64,000 nucleotides of DNA from an uncultured Algibacter sp. Lineage in GTDB: Bacteria; Bacteroidota; Bacteroidia; Flavobacteriales; Flavobacteriaceae. The stretch is from contig CANMZT010000003.1 of NCBI GenBank assembly GCA_947502405.1, positions 124,001 to 188,000 of the forward strand, given 5' to 3'. Of the stretch, positions 27,186 through 36,311 are shown one piece after another (position 1 is the stretch's first letter; the number at the start of each line of letters is the position of its first letter). The notes beneath the pieces were generated by a model that had not been told where the DNA came from, made no database searches, and saw only the letters and a program-made list of their open reading frames with translations. Position numbers and translations under genes: made by a program.

Positions 27186-28748
27186 TTAATATCCTTGGTT
27201 TTGTCCCCATCTTTGTTCTGCCTGAGCCAACTCTAATTCAACTCTTGGAATAGGAAAAACCTCGTGTTTGTTTTCAACAAAAGTGATTACTTCAAAATCA
27301 TCAGGTTTTGAAGCATTATATGCATCAAAAGCTGCTTTAGCACGACCTGTTCTAACAAGATCGAAAAAACGATGTCCTTCTCCTGCTAATTCTTTACGAC
27401 GTTCTTCAAAAATAGCATCAACTAGAGACCCTTCACTTGTAGAGTAATCATTACTATTATCTCCATTGGCTCTTGCTCTTACCATGTTCAAGTAAGTTTC
27501 AGCATTAGCACCACCACTTTTAGCTTCAGCTTCAGCTGCCATTAACAGAACATCTGCATAACGAATAGCTCTGTAGTTGTTTTTATGAACAAGTGCTTGT
27601 TCATTAGCATTTCCTGCTTTATCGTCTTTTCGAGGAATATATTTCTGATTATAAAATCCTGTATCTTCTCTTGGAGCAGAATACAATGAATTATCTTCTA
27701 AAGCTTTTACATCTCTTAAATCTAAAATAGTAATATCACGTCTTACATCATTTGCATCAAAAGTGTCATATAATGCTTGAGAAGGCAATAAAAACCCCCA
27801 ACCCGTAGCGTATACGTCATCAGTAAATGGTGATCTTGGTCCATTAAATTGAACAAAATAAGACCCTTCACTACATTGCAAACACTCCCAACCAGCACCT
27901 TCTATATTGGTGTATTGAATTTCGAAAACTGATTCTGGTCCATTTTCTCCAGCTGTAGTAAACATATTTGTATAATCATCTCCCATTGTCAAACGATACT
28001 GATTACCTGATATCACTTGGTTTAGTACTGTAGCGGCATCTTCAAATTCACCATCATACAAATAGGCCTTTCCTAGTAATGCTTGAGCTGCCCCCTTAGT
28101 TACTTTGTACGGTAAATCTTGGGTTATTGGTAAATTAGGTATAGCCTCCTTTAAGTCCTCTTGAATAAGCCCAAAAATCTCAGAAGTACTACTAACTCGT
28201 TCTATGGTCAGTTGGTCTGTAGCTGATATTCGAGAATCTACAATTCTATTAACACCTCCTCTTTCTTCAACTTTTAACGGCACATTCCCAAAAAATTTAG
28301 CTAATTCAAAAACATAGTAAGCTCTTAAAAAATAAGCCTGTGCAATAATTTCATCTTTTCCTGAAAAATCTAACGCATCTTTATTTTCTAATAAATAATT
28401 CACTCTACTTAATCCGGCATACATTAATTGCCAAATACTTCTTAATTGTTCCTCATCATCAGGACTGTGGAGCATGAAATTCACATTTTGAACTACAGGC
28501 TGATCATAATTAAATGCATCCCCGCCAGAGCCATAATCATCTGAAGCTGAAACCGCTATTAAATTGTTCCAAAATGTTGCTTGTAATAAATCGTAAGCTC
28601 CGACTAGAGCTTGCTCATACTCTTCTTCTGTATTGAAAAAATCTCCTGCATTTGGCCCTATCGGGTCAACTTCAACAAAATCATCACAAGCTACCAAGAC
28701 AGTGAATACTGTAAATAATATGTACTTTAATTTTTTAATTTTTTTCAT
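27186..28748 (-). CDS. susD-like: SusD-like nutrient-binding outer-membrane lipoprotein
   Basis: The 520-residue protein has lipobox VAC (Cys21) and a typical SusD/RagB layout: an N-terminal SusD-like segment (DPIGPNAGDFFNTEEEYEQALVGAYDLLQ), tetratricopeptide-like helices (IIAQAYFLRAYYVFELAKFFGNVPL) and the C-terminal RagB/SusD region with YADVLLMAAEAEAKSGG, YLNMVRARA and IFEERRKELAGEGHRFFDLVRTG. It forms the lid of the SusC channel and binds the glycan at the surface. The gene lies 6 bp after susC, as expected for a co-translated pair. Substrate specificity is inferred from the surrounding beta-1,3-glucan enzymes. Confidence 0.97.
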   Translation of the reverse strand: MKKIKKLKYILFTVFTVLVACDDFVEVDPIGPNAGDFFNTEEEYEQALVGAYDLLQATFWNNLIAVSASDDYGSGGDAFNYDQPVVQNVNFMLHSPDDEEQLRSIWQLMYAGLSRVNYLLENKDALDFSGKDEIIAQAYFLRAYYVFELAKFFGNVPLKVEERGGVNRIVDSRISATDQLTIERVSSTSEIFGLIQEDLKEAIPNLPITQDLPYKVTKGAAQALLGKAYLYDGEFEDAATVLNQVISGNQYRLTMGDDYTNMFTTAGENGPESVFEIQYTNIEGAGWECLQCSEGSYFVQFNGPRSPFTDDVYATGWGFLLPSQALYDTFDANDVRRDITILDLRDVKALEDNSLYSAPREDTGFYNQKYIPRKDDKAGNANEQALVHKNNYRAIRYADVLLMAAEAEAKSGGANAETYLNMVRARANGDNSNDYSTSEGSLVDAIFEERRKELAGEGHRFFDLVRTGRAKAAFDAYNASKPDDFEVITFVENKHEVFPIPRVELELAQAEQRWGQNQGY

Positions 28749-28754
28749 AACGTT

Positions 28755-31700
28755 TTAAAAATTTAAATTAACACCTAGCAAATATGTTGCTGCTATTGGG
28801 TAGAAACCCTTATCGATTCCACCACCAAGAGGAGAACCATTTGTAGCAGATGGGTCAAAACCAGTATAGTCTGTAATAGTAACTAAATTGTTACCAGAAA
28901 CATATATTCTAAATTTACTAACACCTAACTTGTCAAGTGTGTTCTGGTTGAAAGAATAGCCTACCTGTACATTTTGTAGACGAACAAATGATGCATCCTC
29001 AACATGAAAATCATTAAAAATACTCGTGTTAATTGATCCTCCAGAAGAAGCTCTAGGTACGGAATTACTTGTTCCTGTTCCTTGCCATCTTTCTAACATG
29101 TAAGTACCTCTGTTAGCAAACAAATCTATACGCTCATAATCTCTAATCATATCGTTCCCTAAAGAGGCAAATGCATTTGCGCTAAAATCTATGTTTTTAT
29201 AATTAAAACCGATATTAAAGCCCATAGTTATCTCTGGAATTGGGTCTCCAATATTCGTTCTATCACCATCATCAATATAACCATTGTTATTAGTATCAAC
29301 GAACTTTAAATCTCCCGGTTGAGCATCAGCATGATAAACATTATCGTTAGCCGTGGCATTTGCGTTAAGCGCATCAATCTCAGCTTGTGTTTGATAAATA
29401 CCATCTGTTTTGTAACCGTGAAAATATCCTAGAGGTAAGCCAATAACCATTCTTGATATACCCGTTTGACTTAATCCAACACCATACTCTCCACCATCAG
29501 GAGGTAGGTTGCCATTAAGTGAAGTTACCTCGTTATCAATTACCGTAAAATTAAATCCTGCATTAAACCTAAAATCATCAGAGAAATCATCACTGAAGTT
29601 AATTCCCAATTCTACACCCTTATTTTCAACTGTTCCAGCATTAATGTATGGAGAGCCCGCTCCTGGAGCGGAAGCACCTAATATACCAGATGCTTGGGGT
29701 TGGATTAAAAGATTTTTTGTTTGTTTTTTAAAAGCATCTAGTGTCAAGCTAAGTTTATTATTAAACATTCTTATATCTAAACCAATGTTAGCCGTTTCTT
29801 GTTCTTCCCAAGTTAAATCTGGGTTTCCTATTTCACCAGCACCAACACCATTAGGTAAAAGTTCTGGATCAACAATATTTGGGTCTCCAGAATCAATGGT
29901 GGCCTCACCATCAAGTCTTGTAACAAAAGCAAAGTTGTTTGGAATTCTATCATTACCTATGATACCATAACTTGCTCTAAACTTTAAAGAATTGACAAAA
30001 CCGTCTTTATTGAAGAAATCTTCGTCTGAAATATTCCAACCTATTGATCCAGACGGAAAATAACCTACATTATTATCTGAATTGAACCTTGAGGATACGT
30101 CTCTACGTATCACACCAGATAACAAATATTTCCCTTTGTAGCTATATTGAAATCTGCTAAAGATAGAAGATAAACGCACATCAAATTGCTCTGCACCACG
30201 TTCAAACTCTCCTGGGTTAAAACGATTCACGATTTGTCCTTCAACTCTATCACCAATCCATCCATCTACCAAAGCATCTGAAGCAGAGTTACTACCATCT
30301 CTTAACATATTTCCTGTATAACCCCAGAAATGACCTCTTGTTCTAAATACTGAAGTCCCTAGCAATAACGTTAGATCATGATCTTCTCCGAACGTATTTG
30401 TATAGTTTATGTAATTATCAAATGTATAATCGTTATACAAATCAACATTATCAACTACCTCATTAATCCTACGAGAATTTGATTTACTAAAATCGTTACC
30501 GTAATCAAATATTGGATTAAAAACGTCATTTAACACATTAGAATAATTTACTTGAATTTTAGAACTGATTGTGAAGTGGTCTAAAAACGTATAATCTAAA
30601 CCTAAAGTTCCACTATATCTATCTACTCTAGTTGTATTATGTGAATTAGCTATTTGAGCTAATGGATTGATAATTTCAATTTGAGAAATATCTGTTGGCT
30701 GTGAAAAATCTCCGTTTTCATCTCTTACAGGTAGGTTGGGATTTATATTAACCGTGCTGTAAAGCACAGAACCAATCCCGCCTTCTGGTAAGTTATTTTT
30801 CTTAGATTTTGTATATAAACCTGTAGCAGATAACTTTAAGTTTTCTAAAATATCGTACTGATATCCTAATCTTGCAGTAAACCTTTCATAATTAGCTTTT
30901 CCTCCTCCAACAATTCCATCTTGAGTAAGGTAGGCAACACCAAAAGAATAAGCTGATTTTTCAGTACCGCCACTACCACTAAAATTTATATCAGAAATGG
31001 CTGCTGTTTCAAAAACTTCATCTTGCCAATCAGTACCTTCTCTTGGGTAAACAAAAAATCTTGTTTCGTCTGCAGCATCGTTAACATACTTAGCAAATTG
31101 TGTTGGATTCAACAAATCTAGTTTGTTACTGGTTTTTTGAAAGCCTGTGTATGCATCAAAATTAAATTTCAATTCTGAATTCTTTCTACCAGACTTTGTT
31201 GTTATTAAAATAACCCCATTGGCACCACGAACACCATAAATACCAGCTGTGGCATCCTTAAGTACATTCATGCTTTTAATGTCATTTGGATTAATTACTG
31301 ATAAATCCTCAATAACATTACCATCAACCAATATTAATGGTCTGTTATCTCCATTTGTGGTAATACCACGAATACGAATATTCGATCCACTACCTGGAGA
31401 ACCAGAGTTAGAAGTTACATTTACACCTGGAATTTGACCTTGCAATGCTTGTTCCACTCTTTGTGGGTTAAGCTTTTCAATTGCCTTAGAATCTACAACA
31501 GAAACGGCTCCTGTTACTTCCTTTTTTCTTTGAGTTCCATAACCCACAACAACGACTTCGTCTAATTTCGCTACATCTTCTTCCAATGTAACAGTTAGAC
31601 TAGCGCTGCTTGTAACAACAACTTCTTTAGTTATATATCCAATATAACTAACAGTTAATGTTGATCCTGATTCCACATCCGTAATTGTGAAATTTCCATC

Positions 31701-31862
31701 AAAATCTGTTACAGCTCCTTTACTTGTGTTCTTAACAATTACATTGGCTCCTGGAATGGGAAAACCTGTATTGTCTTGGACATTACCACTTACATTAATG
31801 TTTTGCGCACTAACTAGAGCAGTAAAAAAGAGTGCTAAAATCTTTAATAGCTTGTGTCTCAT
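28755..31862 (-). CDS. susC-like: SusC-like TonB-dependent outer-membrane transporter
   Basis: The 1035-residue protein starts with a signal peptide (MRHKLLKILALFFTALVSAQ). It has an N-terminal carboxypeptidase-regulatory-like domain (NVSGNVQDNTGFPIPGANVIVKNTSKGAVTDFDGNF), the LDEVVVVGYGTQ segment, a plug domain (about 115-225, including GSNIRIRG and ILKD-like NVLKDATAGIYGVRGANGVILITTKSG) and a 22-strand barrel ending YLLGVNLNF. SusC proteins import oligosaccharides captured by SusD, powered by TonB. It is the first gene of the PUL operon, with a promoter about 50-90 bp upstream and the regulator gene behind it. Laminarin oligosaccharides are the inferred cargo. Confidence 0.97.
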   Translation of the reverse strand: MRHKLLKILALFFTALVSAQNINVSGNVQDNTGFPIPGANVIVKNTSKGAVTDFDGNFTITDVESGSTLTVSYIGYITKEVVVTSSASLTVTLEEDVAKLDEVVVVGYGTQRKKEVTGAVSVVDSKAIEKLNPQRVEQALQGQIPGVNVTSNSGSPGSGSNIRIRGITTNGDNRPLILVDGNVIEDLSVINPNDIKSMNVLKDATAGIYGVRGANGVILITTKSGRKNSELKFNFDAYTGFQKTSNKLDLLNPTQFAKYVNDAADETRFFVYPREGTDWQDEVFETAAISDINFSGSGGTEKSAYSFGVAYLTQDGIVGGGKANYERFTARLGYQYDILENLKLSATGLYTKSKKNNLPEGGIGSVLYSTVNINPNLPVRDENGDFSQPTDISQIEIINPLAQIANSHNTTRVDRYSGTLGLDYTFLDHFTISSKIQVNYSNVLNDVFNPIFDYGNDFSKSNSRRINEVVDNVDLYNDYTFDNYINYTNTFGEDHDLTLLLGTSVFRTRGHFWGYTGNMLRDGSNSASDALVDGWIGDRVEGQIVNRFNPGEFERGAEQFDVRLSSIFSRFQYSYKGKYLLSGVIRRDVSSRFNSDNNVGYFPSGSIGWNISDEDFFNKDGFVNSLKFRASYGIIGNDRIPNNFAFVTRLDGEATIDSGDPNIVDPELLPNGVGAGEIGNPDLTWEEQETANIGLDIRMFNNKLSLTLDAFKKQTKNLLIQPQASGILGASAPGAGSPYINAGTVENKGVELGINFSDDFSDDFRFNAGFNFTVIDNEVTSLNGNLPPDGGEYGVGLSQTGISRMVIGLPLGYFHGYKTDGIYQTQAEIDALNANATANDNVYHADAQPGDLKFVDTNNNGYIDDGDRTNIGDPIPEITMGFNIGFNYKNIDFSANAFASLGNDMIRDYERIDLFANRGTYMLERWQGTGTSNSVPRASSGGSINTSIFNDFHVEDASFVRLQNVQVGYSFNQNTLDKLGVSKFRIYVSGNNLVTITDYTGFDPSATNGSPLGGGIDKGFYPIAATYLLGVNLNF

Positions 31863-31904
31863 AAATTGTTTAGTTTTAGTTTAAGATAAAATTAACAGAA
31901 GTTA

Positions 31905-31955
31905 TTAAAGTATTGACAAAATACACCTCAACAAAAAACATACACTTCAAAAAAA
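31905..31955 (-). promoter_or_regulatory. susC promoter with adjoining operator-like 25-bp motif
   Basis: On the minus strand a -33-like TTTG (31932-31935) is followed after 19 bp by TACTTTAA (31905-31912), one base off the Bacteroidetes TAnnTTTG -7 box. The motif at 31931-31955 overlaps the -33 and runs upstream, the position expected for an activator site. It is repeated almost unchanged at 6553-6577. A further shared 12-mer (ATGTTGTGGTAA) lies at 32048-32059. Confidence 0.6.
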
Positions 31956-31983
31956 TAGTGCATTTTTTAACAAAATCTCAATC

Positions 31984-32014
31984 AACCCTTGCTTTCATTA
32001 AGAAAACAAGGGTT
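31984..32014 (-). terminator. Hairpin after the regulator gene
   Basis: Perfect 8-bp arms AACCCTTG (31984-31991) and CAAGGGTT (32007-32014) lie 78 bp past the regulator stop and upstream of susC. The T-run on the minus strand is weak, so termination may be partial. Confidence 0.45.
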
Positions 32015-32091
32015 TTCAAATTTGGTTCTTTAAATCAAAAAGCCTTAATGTTGTGGTAATGTATAGGTGTGTTTAAGTGTTGTATTGGTAG

Positions 32092-34905
32092 TTATATCTC
32101 TAAGATATAATCAGAAAGGTTAGCTTCATGCGGTAAATCCATCTTTTTGCGCAACCTGTAACGCTTTACTTCTACACTTCTAGAAGATATATTGAGGAGG
32201 GGTGCAATCTCTTTAGAAGACAAATTTAAGCGCAGATAAGCACAAAGCCTTAAATCGTTTGATGTAAGTGCTGGATGTATACTTTTTATCTTTTTTAGAA
32301 AATCTTTATCTGCATTATTAAATGCTTCTTGAAACAAATTCCAGTCATCATTGTTACTAAGATTTCTATCAATAATCTTAATAACATGCTTTACATTTTT
32401 TGTGTCTTCTACATTAACAAGTTCTTTTTTAATGGCGTTCAAGAATTCATTCTTCTTTATCAAACTCATTGTAGATATTCCAAGCTCTCGGTTTTTATTT
32501 TCTATATCTTCTCTTAGCTTTTCATTTTTAAAGCGCATTAACTGCTGTTTATTTTCAAGTTCTTTTAATTCAAACTCTCTAGTTGTTTTTGCAATTAAAC
32601 GTTCTCTTTGTTTTCTGTAATACCGTTTGTATATATTATGCATAAAGAGTGAAAATAATAAAATACCTAAAACATAAAATGCAATTGCTAAGTTTGAAAG
32701 AAACCAAGGTCGCTCAACTTTAAAGGAATAAGAGGCGATATTCTCAGTAAGTTGGTTTCCTACACGGCCTTTTACTTTAAATGTATAATTTCCATACGGA
32801 AGGTTTTCAAAAAAAGCATCTCCCTCAGAATTCCAGTCACTCCATAAATCATAAATCCCCTCAAGCTTATAACTATATTCTGGCTGTTGCGTTTTTAAAA
32901 ACTCTGGAATGTGATATGAGACGTAGATATTGTTTTGATCATTTTCAAAATTAGATTTCGAAGACAGATTAACCAAATGAATAGAGTCATTATCCTTTAA
33001 TTTTGTAACAGATATTCTATTTATACTTATAGAATGTTGCTGTTGCTTAATTTTATTTAAATCTATAATTACGTAACCTGATGAAGATCCCAATAAATAC
33101 TTTTCGTCTTTTAAGTGTGTTATATTCTCGTAACCAGTAATATCTTTTCTAACATCAACAGGGAAGGTGATTTTTTTTAGCTTCTTTTCCCCACTCAATT
33201 TTGAGGTTTCTATATATTTTAATCCGCTTTTTGAAAAACTCCACAACTTATTGGTTTTTTCATCATAAACCAATTTACCTGATTTAAAATCATCCTTATC
33301 AATTAAACTACTTAAAAGTGTGTCTTTTTTAAATTTTCTATCTTTTTTATTAAGCTTGTATACACCATAATTATTAGTGTATAACAACTCATTTTGATAT
33401 TTAATAAAGCTTGAATTGAGCTTTTTTTCAATTAAAGTGTCTTTACTAAAATTCTCTACCTCTAATAAATCGTCATCTAACTTTAATCTATAGACCCCCT
33501 TATACTCATGACTAACATAAACTTCTGATCTGTTAGAAAACTCAAAAAATCTACTTGATATATTAAACCCTTTTAATTTATTTCTTAATTGCCATTTATT
33601 ATTAAACTTATTTAAAACATATAATCCATCATAATTTCCTTGAATTAGCAAATCATTAAAACCTTCTATTTTTTTTATTTGCCACGTTCCCCTTATGTTT
33701 ACAATTTTATTCGCCTCATTATTTTTTATTATGAAGGTTCCTGAATTATGGCCACAAAATAACTCATCGTTTATTTCCTGCAGACACCACACTTGCCCTT
33801 GAGTTCCTTCTATAAATTTAAATTCCTCAGTACTATTTAATGGTTTAAAGAATAACCCCTGATTAGTTCCTAAATACATTTTTTCTTTATGAACCTTTGA
33901 TGTATATACACTACCTATTATTCCATTTTTATCATAATAAATAAGAAATGGTGATTCTATATTTACACAATTAATACCATTATCTAAACCTAGCCATATA
34001 TTACGATCCATATCCTCATGTAATGACAAAACTGTGTTATTACTGAGTCCTTTTGATTGATTAATATTAAAATTAACTTCTCCGTCAGTTGTAATATGTA
34101 TTATTCCGTCAGAAATAGAACCAAGCATATAACTTTCATCTTTCAATTTAATACTACTAAAAACACTTACTTTATCGAGTAAGCTATTTGCTTGAATTTC
34201 CCATTTTTTCAAAACACCTTCCTTTAGCTTATAAAAACCATTATTTTCTGTTAAAAGAAGCAAAGAACCTTGGTGATTATAAACGTTTACGAGTATATTG
34301 TTTTGGATAATAGAATCTGAAGATATTAATACATCTTTACCGTTTTCAATCTTGTATAGGCCATTATTAATGTTTTGAAAGTAGAAGTTTTCTCCAACCT
34401 TGAATAAGCGAGATATATTAGTGACTGAATTTATAACACTATAAGCCTTTGTAGATTTATTATAGATATGAATTCTATCTAAAGATTGAAACAATATCCA
34501 ATTATCAAGAGCATAAATGCCCCAAAATTCTTCGTCTACTAAAAATTCTACGTTAAGTTCTTGTGCAAGAGATGTATAATTTAGTACACCATATTCATCT
34601 CTCTTCCAACATCCAAAATCATGATAACTACCTGTGTAAATTAGATCGTCTATAACTTCTACAGCACGAATTATTGTTTCATTTGGAGAATGATATAAAT
34701 TCCATTTAGCGCCATTATATTCTAACAATCCTTTATTGTTAGCAACATAAATATTTCGGTTATTAGATTGAGCTATAGACCAGTTCTGAGATTCTCCACC
34801 ATAATCCTTTGGGTTAAAAACATTTATTGGAGGCCTTTCTTGAGCATTCGAAATTACACAGCAAAAAAATAATATTAGATAAATTAAACTTCTTATAGTT
34901 TTCAA
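32092..34905 (-). CDS. Membrane-bound one-component regulator (beta-propeller, Y_Y_Y, LuxR-type HTH)
   Basis: The 937-residue protein starts with a signal/anchor (MKTIRSLIYLILFFCCVISNAQ). A long periplasmic sensor follows with regulator-propeller repeats (for example NRNIYVANNKGLLEYNG, MDRNIWLGLDNGINCV), then a Y_Y_Y module (YSYKLEGIYDLWSDW, LPYGNYTFKVKGR). One membrane helix lies at about 733-755 (LAIAFYVLGILLFSLFMHNIY), followed by a cytoplasmic coiled coil and a C-terminal LuxR-type HTH (about 876-937: LTSNDLRLCAYLRLNLSSKEIAPLLNIS, then SVEVKRYRLRKKM). There is no histidine kinase or receiver domain, so it differs from hybrid two-component PUL regulators. It probably senses a glucan oligosaccharide in the periplasm and activates the PUL directly. 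It is the gene next to susC, with its own promoter. Confidence 0.88.
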   Translation of the reverse strand: MKTIRSLIYLILFFCCVISNAQERPPINVFNPKDYGGESQNWSIAQSNNRNIYVANNKGLLEYNGAKWNLYHSPNETIIRAVEVIDDLIYTGSYHDFGCWKRDEYGVLNYTSLAQELNVEFLVDEEFWGIYALDNWILFQSLDRIHIYNKSTKAYSVINSVTNISRLFKVGENFYFQNINNGLYKIENGKDVLISSDSIIQNNILVNVYNHQGSLLLLTENNGFYKLKEGVLKKWEIQANSLLDKVSVFSSIKLKDESYMLGSISDGIIHITTDGEVNFNINQSKGLSNNTVLSLHEDMDRNIWLGLDNGINCVNIESPFLIYYDKNGIIGSVYTSKVHKEKMYLGTNQGLFFKPLNSTEEFKFIEGTQGQVWCLQEINDELFCGHNSGTFIIKNNEANKIVNIRGTWQIKKIEGFNDLLIQGNYDGLYVLNKFNNKWQLRNKLKGFNISSRFFEFSNRSEVYVSHEYKGVYRLKLDDDLLEVENFSKDTLIEKKLNSSFIKYQNELLYTNNYGVYKLNKKDRKFKKDTLLSSLIDKDDFKSGKLVYDEKTNKLWSFSKSGLKYIETSKLSGEKKLKKITFPVDVRKDITGYENITHLKDEKYLLGSSSGYVIIDLNKIKQQQHSISINRISVTKLKDNDSIHLVNLSSKSNFENDQNNIYVSYHIPEFLKTQQPEYSYKLEGIYDLWSDWNSEGDAFFENLPYGNYTFKVKGRVGNQLTENIASYSFKVERPWFLSNLAIAFYVLGILLFSLFMHNIYKRYYRKQRERLIAKTTREFELKELENKQQLMRFKNEKLREDIENKNRELGISTMSLIKKNEFLNAIKKELVNVEDTKNVKHVIKIIDRNLSNNDDWNLFQEAFNNADKDFLKKIKSIHPALTSNDLRLCAYLRLNLSSKEIAPLLNISSRSVEVKRYRLRKKMDLPHEANLSDYILEI

Positions 34906-34928
34906 AACCTTAGGGATATGTTAAGTAG

Positions 34929-34980
34929 ACAAGGTACTAAAATTAAGGGTTAAAAACAATGGTGTATGGTATGTGTATGG
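34929..34980 (-). promoter_or_regulatory. Promoter of the regulator gene with GTGTATGG direct repeats
   Basis: On the minus strand TTG (34957-34959) precedes TACCTTGT (34929-34936) by 20 bp, close to the TTG/TAnnTTTG pattern. Just upstream, two GTGTATGG copies on the plus strand (34962-34969, 34973-34980) are spaced 11 bp apart, about one helix turn. The same core, GTGTATG, occurs on the minus strand in the susC motif, which suggests autoregulation. Confidence 0.5.
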
Positions 34981-35022
34981 TTTTTCAAACTTCATATATC
35001 TTTAAAAATGATTTTTTTAACC

Positions 35023-35053
35023 AAAAAAGGTTTCAATAAATGAAACCTTTTTT
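35023..35053 (-). terminator. Terminator after the GIN-domain gene
   Basis: A perfect 13-bp stem (35023-35035 with 35041-35053; AAAAAAGGTTTCA arm) has a 5-base ATAAA loop and a T-run in the minus direction, 23 bp past the stop at 35076. Confidence 0.85.
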
Positions 35054-35075
35054 GAGTTATAGTTTATATAAAATA

Positions 35076-35753
35076 TTATTCGTCAATAAGTTTAATACGG
35101 CCTCCTAGTACCCTGCTTTCATCAACACGCTCTGGGTTACCGTAAATATAAATATCTCCTCCAGCACGTACTTTAGCTTCTACCTTTTTAGTAGCATTTA
35201 TGTAAGCTTCTCCAGCAGCCCTAATTGAAACATCAGTTACTTCAGTTTTAAGTGCTTTTCCATCATAATCCCCTCCTGTGTAAATAGATACATCTTGGTT
35301 TTTTGCAGTACCCGAAGCTATTATATCTGCACCAGTAACTGCTCTAACATTAACATATTTAACATCTAGCTTTACATTAATTTTACCACCCTCTTGAGCA
35401 TTTAAATCAATTTCAAATTGTTCTATAATGTCGTCTGAATGAATATTAGCTCCCTCATTAGCATCAATCACATCTATATTTGTGTAATATAGCTTCACTT
35501 TTGTTTGGCTTCCATCAAAAGCTTCTCCAATATTCATTTTAATTTTTAATGTTCCGTTTTTATTATTTACTAAAACATCTTTTTTGTTTTTACCAGTTAT
35601 TATTACTTTATCTAAATCTGCCTTAATAAGTTCAACTTCTATTAAATCATAAACTTTTAATTCGTTGAATTCACCAACCGTCTTTTCAATTGGATTCTGA
35701 GCAAATAGAATTGTTGTAATAAATAGGACAAGAACTTTAACAAGCGTTTTCAT
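35076..35753 (-). CDS. Exported head-GIN domain protein (DUF2807)
   Basis: The 225-residue protein has a signal peptide (MKTLVKVLVLFITTILFAQ). The rest is the beta-helix-like GIN/DUF2807 domain: FNELKVYDLIEVELIKAD, VLVNNKNGTLKIKM, VKLYYTNIDVIDANEGANI and repeated short beta-strand turns up to GDIYIYGNPE. The family is widespread in Bacteroidetes and was named from bioinformatic work as putative adhesin or auto-transporter-like; its biochemical role is unknown. It lies upstream of a YbjQ-family gene on the same strand but separated by 146 bp, so co-transcription is uncertain. Confidence 0.85.
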   Translation of the reverse strand: MKTLVKVLVLFITTILFAQNPIEKTVGEFNELKVYDLIEVELIKADLDKVIITGKNKKDVLVNNKNGTLKIKMNIGEAFDGSQTKVKLYYTNIDVIDANEGANIHSDDIIEQFEIDLNAQEGGKINVKLDVKYVNVRAVTGADIIASGTAKNQDVSIYTGGDYDGKALKTEVTDVSIRAAGEAYINATKKVEAKVRAGGDIYIYGNPERVDESRVLGGRIKLIDE

Positions 35754-35899
35754 GAATTTCTTTTTTGTTTATAACTACATGTACTTTATGAGATATAACC
35801 GTACTCTTAGTAATGTATATTAGATGAATTTTATTTGAAAACGTAAAATTATTAATAATTGTTTTGAGAAAGATTAACTTTATGAAAACATTATAATAC

Positions 35900-36193
35900 T
35901 TACACAACTTTAACAGCTGTTCCTGTAATGGAAACAAAAAAATAAGAATTGGGAGAGGTTTCAATATCTATAGTTATTCCAACAACTGCATTTGCTTTCA
36001 ACTTAATAGCATTCTCTTTTAAATCCTGAAAAGCTTCTTCTTTAGCTTCATTAATAAAATCTTTATATAAACTTTTGTTCTTTTCTGTTTTAAAAGAAAA
36101 TGATGTTTTAATATTTGTTGAAACACCAGTAATTATACCTAAATAATCTTCTATTTTGTGCCCTTCTATAGAATTTGTTGTTGTTAAAATCAT
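35900..36193 (-). CDS. YbjQ/UPF0145 family protein
   Basis: The 97-residue protein fits the small YbjQ (heavy-metal-binding-domain-like) family: an N-terminal ILTTTNSIEGHKIEDYLGIITG strand-turn, a central helix rich in Glu/Lys (INEAKEEAFQDLKENAIKLKANAVVGI) and a terminal beta-strand pair ending GTAVKVV. These proteins form beta-propeller-like pentamers in known structures; the metal-binding name is not backed by clear function. No Cys is present here. It is transcribed away from the SulP gene at 36312, sharing a 118-bp divergent intergenic region. Confidence 0.8.
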   Translation of the reverse strand: MILTTTNSIEGHKIEDYLGIITGVSTNIKTSFSFKTEKNKSLYKDFINEAKEEAFQDLKENAIKLKANAVVGITIDIETSPNSYFFVSITGTAVKVV

Positions 36194-36251
36194 ATTACTT
36201 TTTTTTACAGAGCTACTAAGATATAAATAATCATAAACAGTTTTGAATAGA

Positions 36252-36282
36252 TTGATTTTATAAAAATTTTGAACTAACTTCG
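36252..36282 (+). promoter_or_regulatory. Promoter of the SulP transporter gene
   Basis: TTG at 36252-36254 and TAACTTCG at 36275-36282 are 20 bp apart, matching the Bacteroidetes -33/-7 pattern with one substitution in the -7 box. The start codon follows 29 bp later. Confidence 0.55.
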
Positions 36283-36311
36283 TCGATATCCATCATAATT
36301 AATTATAACAC

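Noticed and set aside
35737-35964. 75-residue minus-strand frame
   Set aside because: It overlaps the YbjQ-family and GIN-domain genes out of frame, is rich in Ile/Lys from AT-rich DNA, and has no motif.
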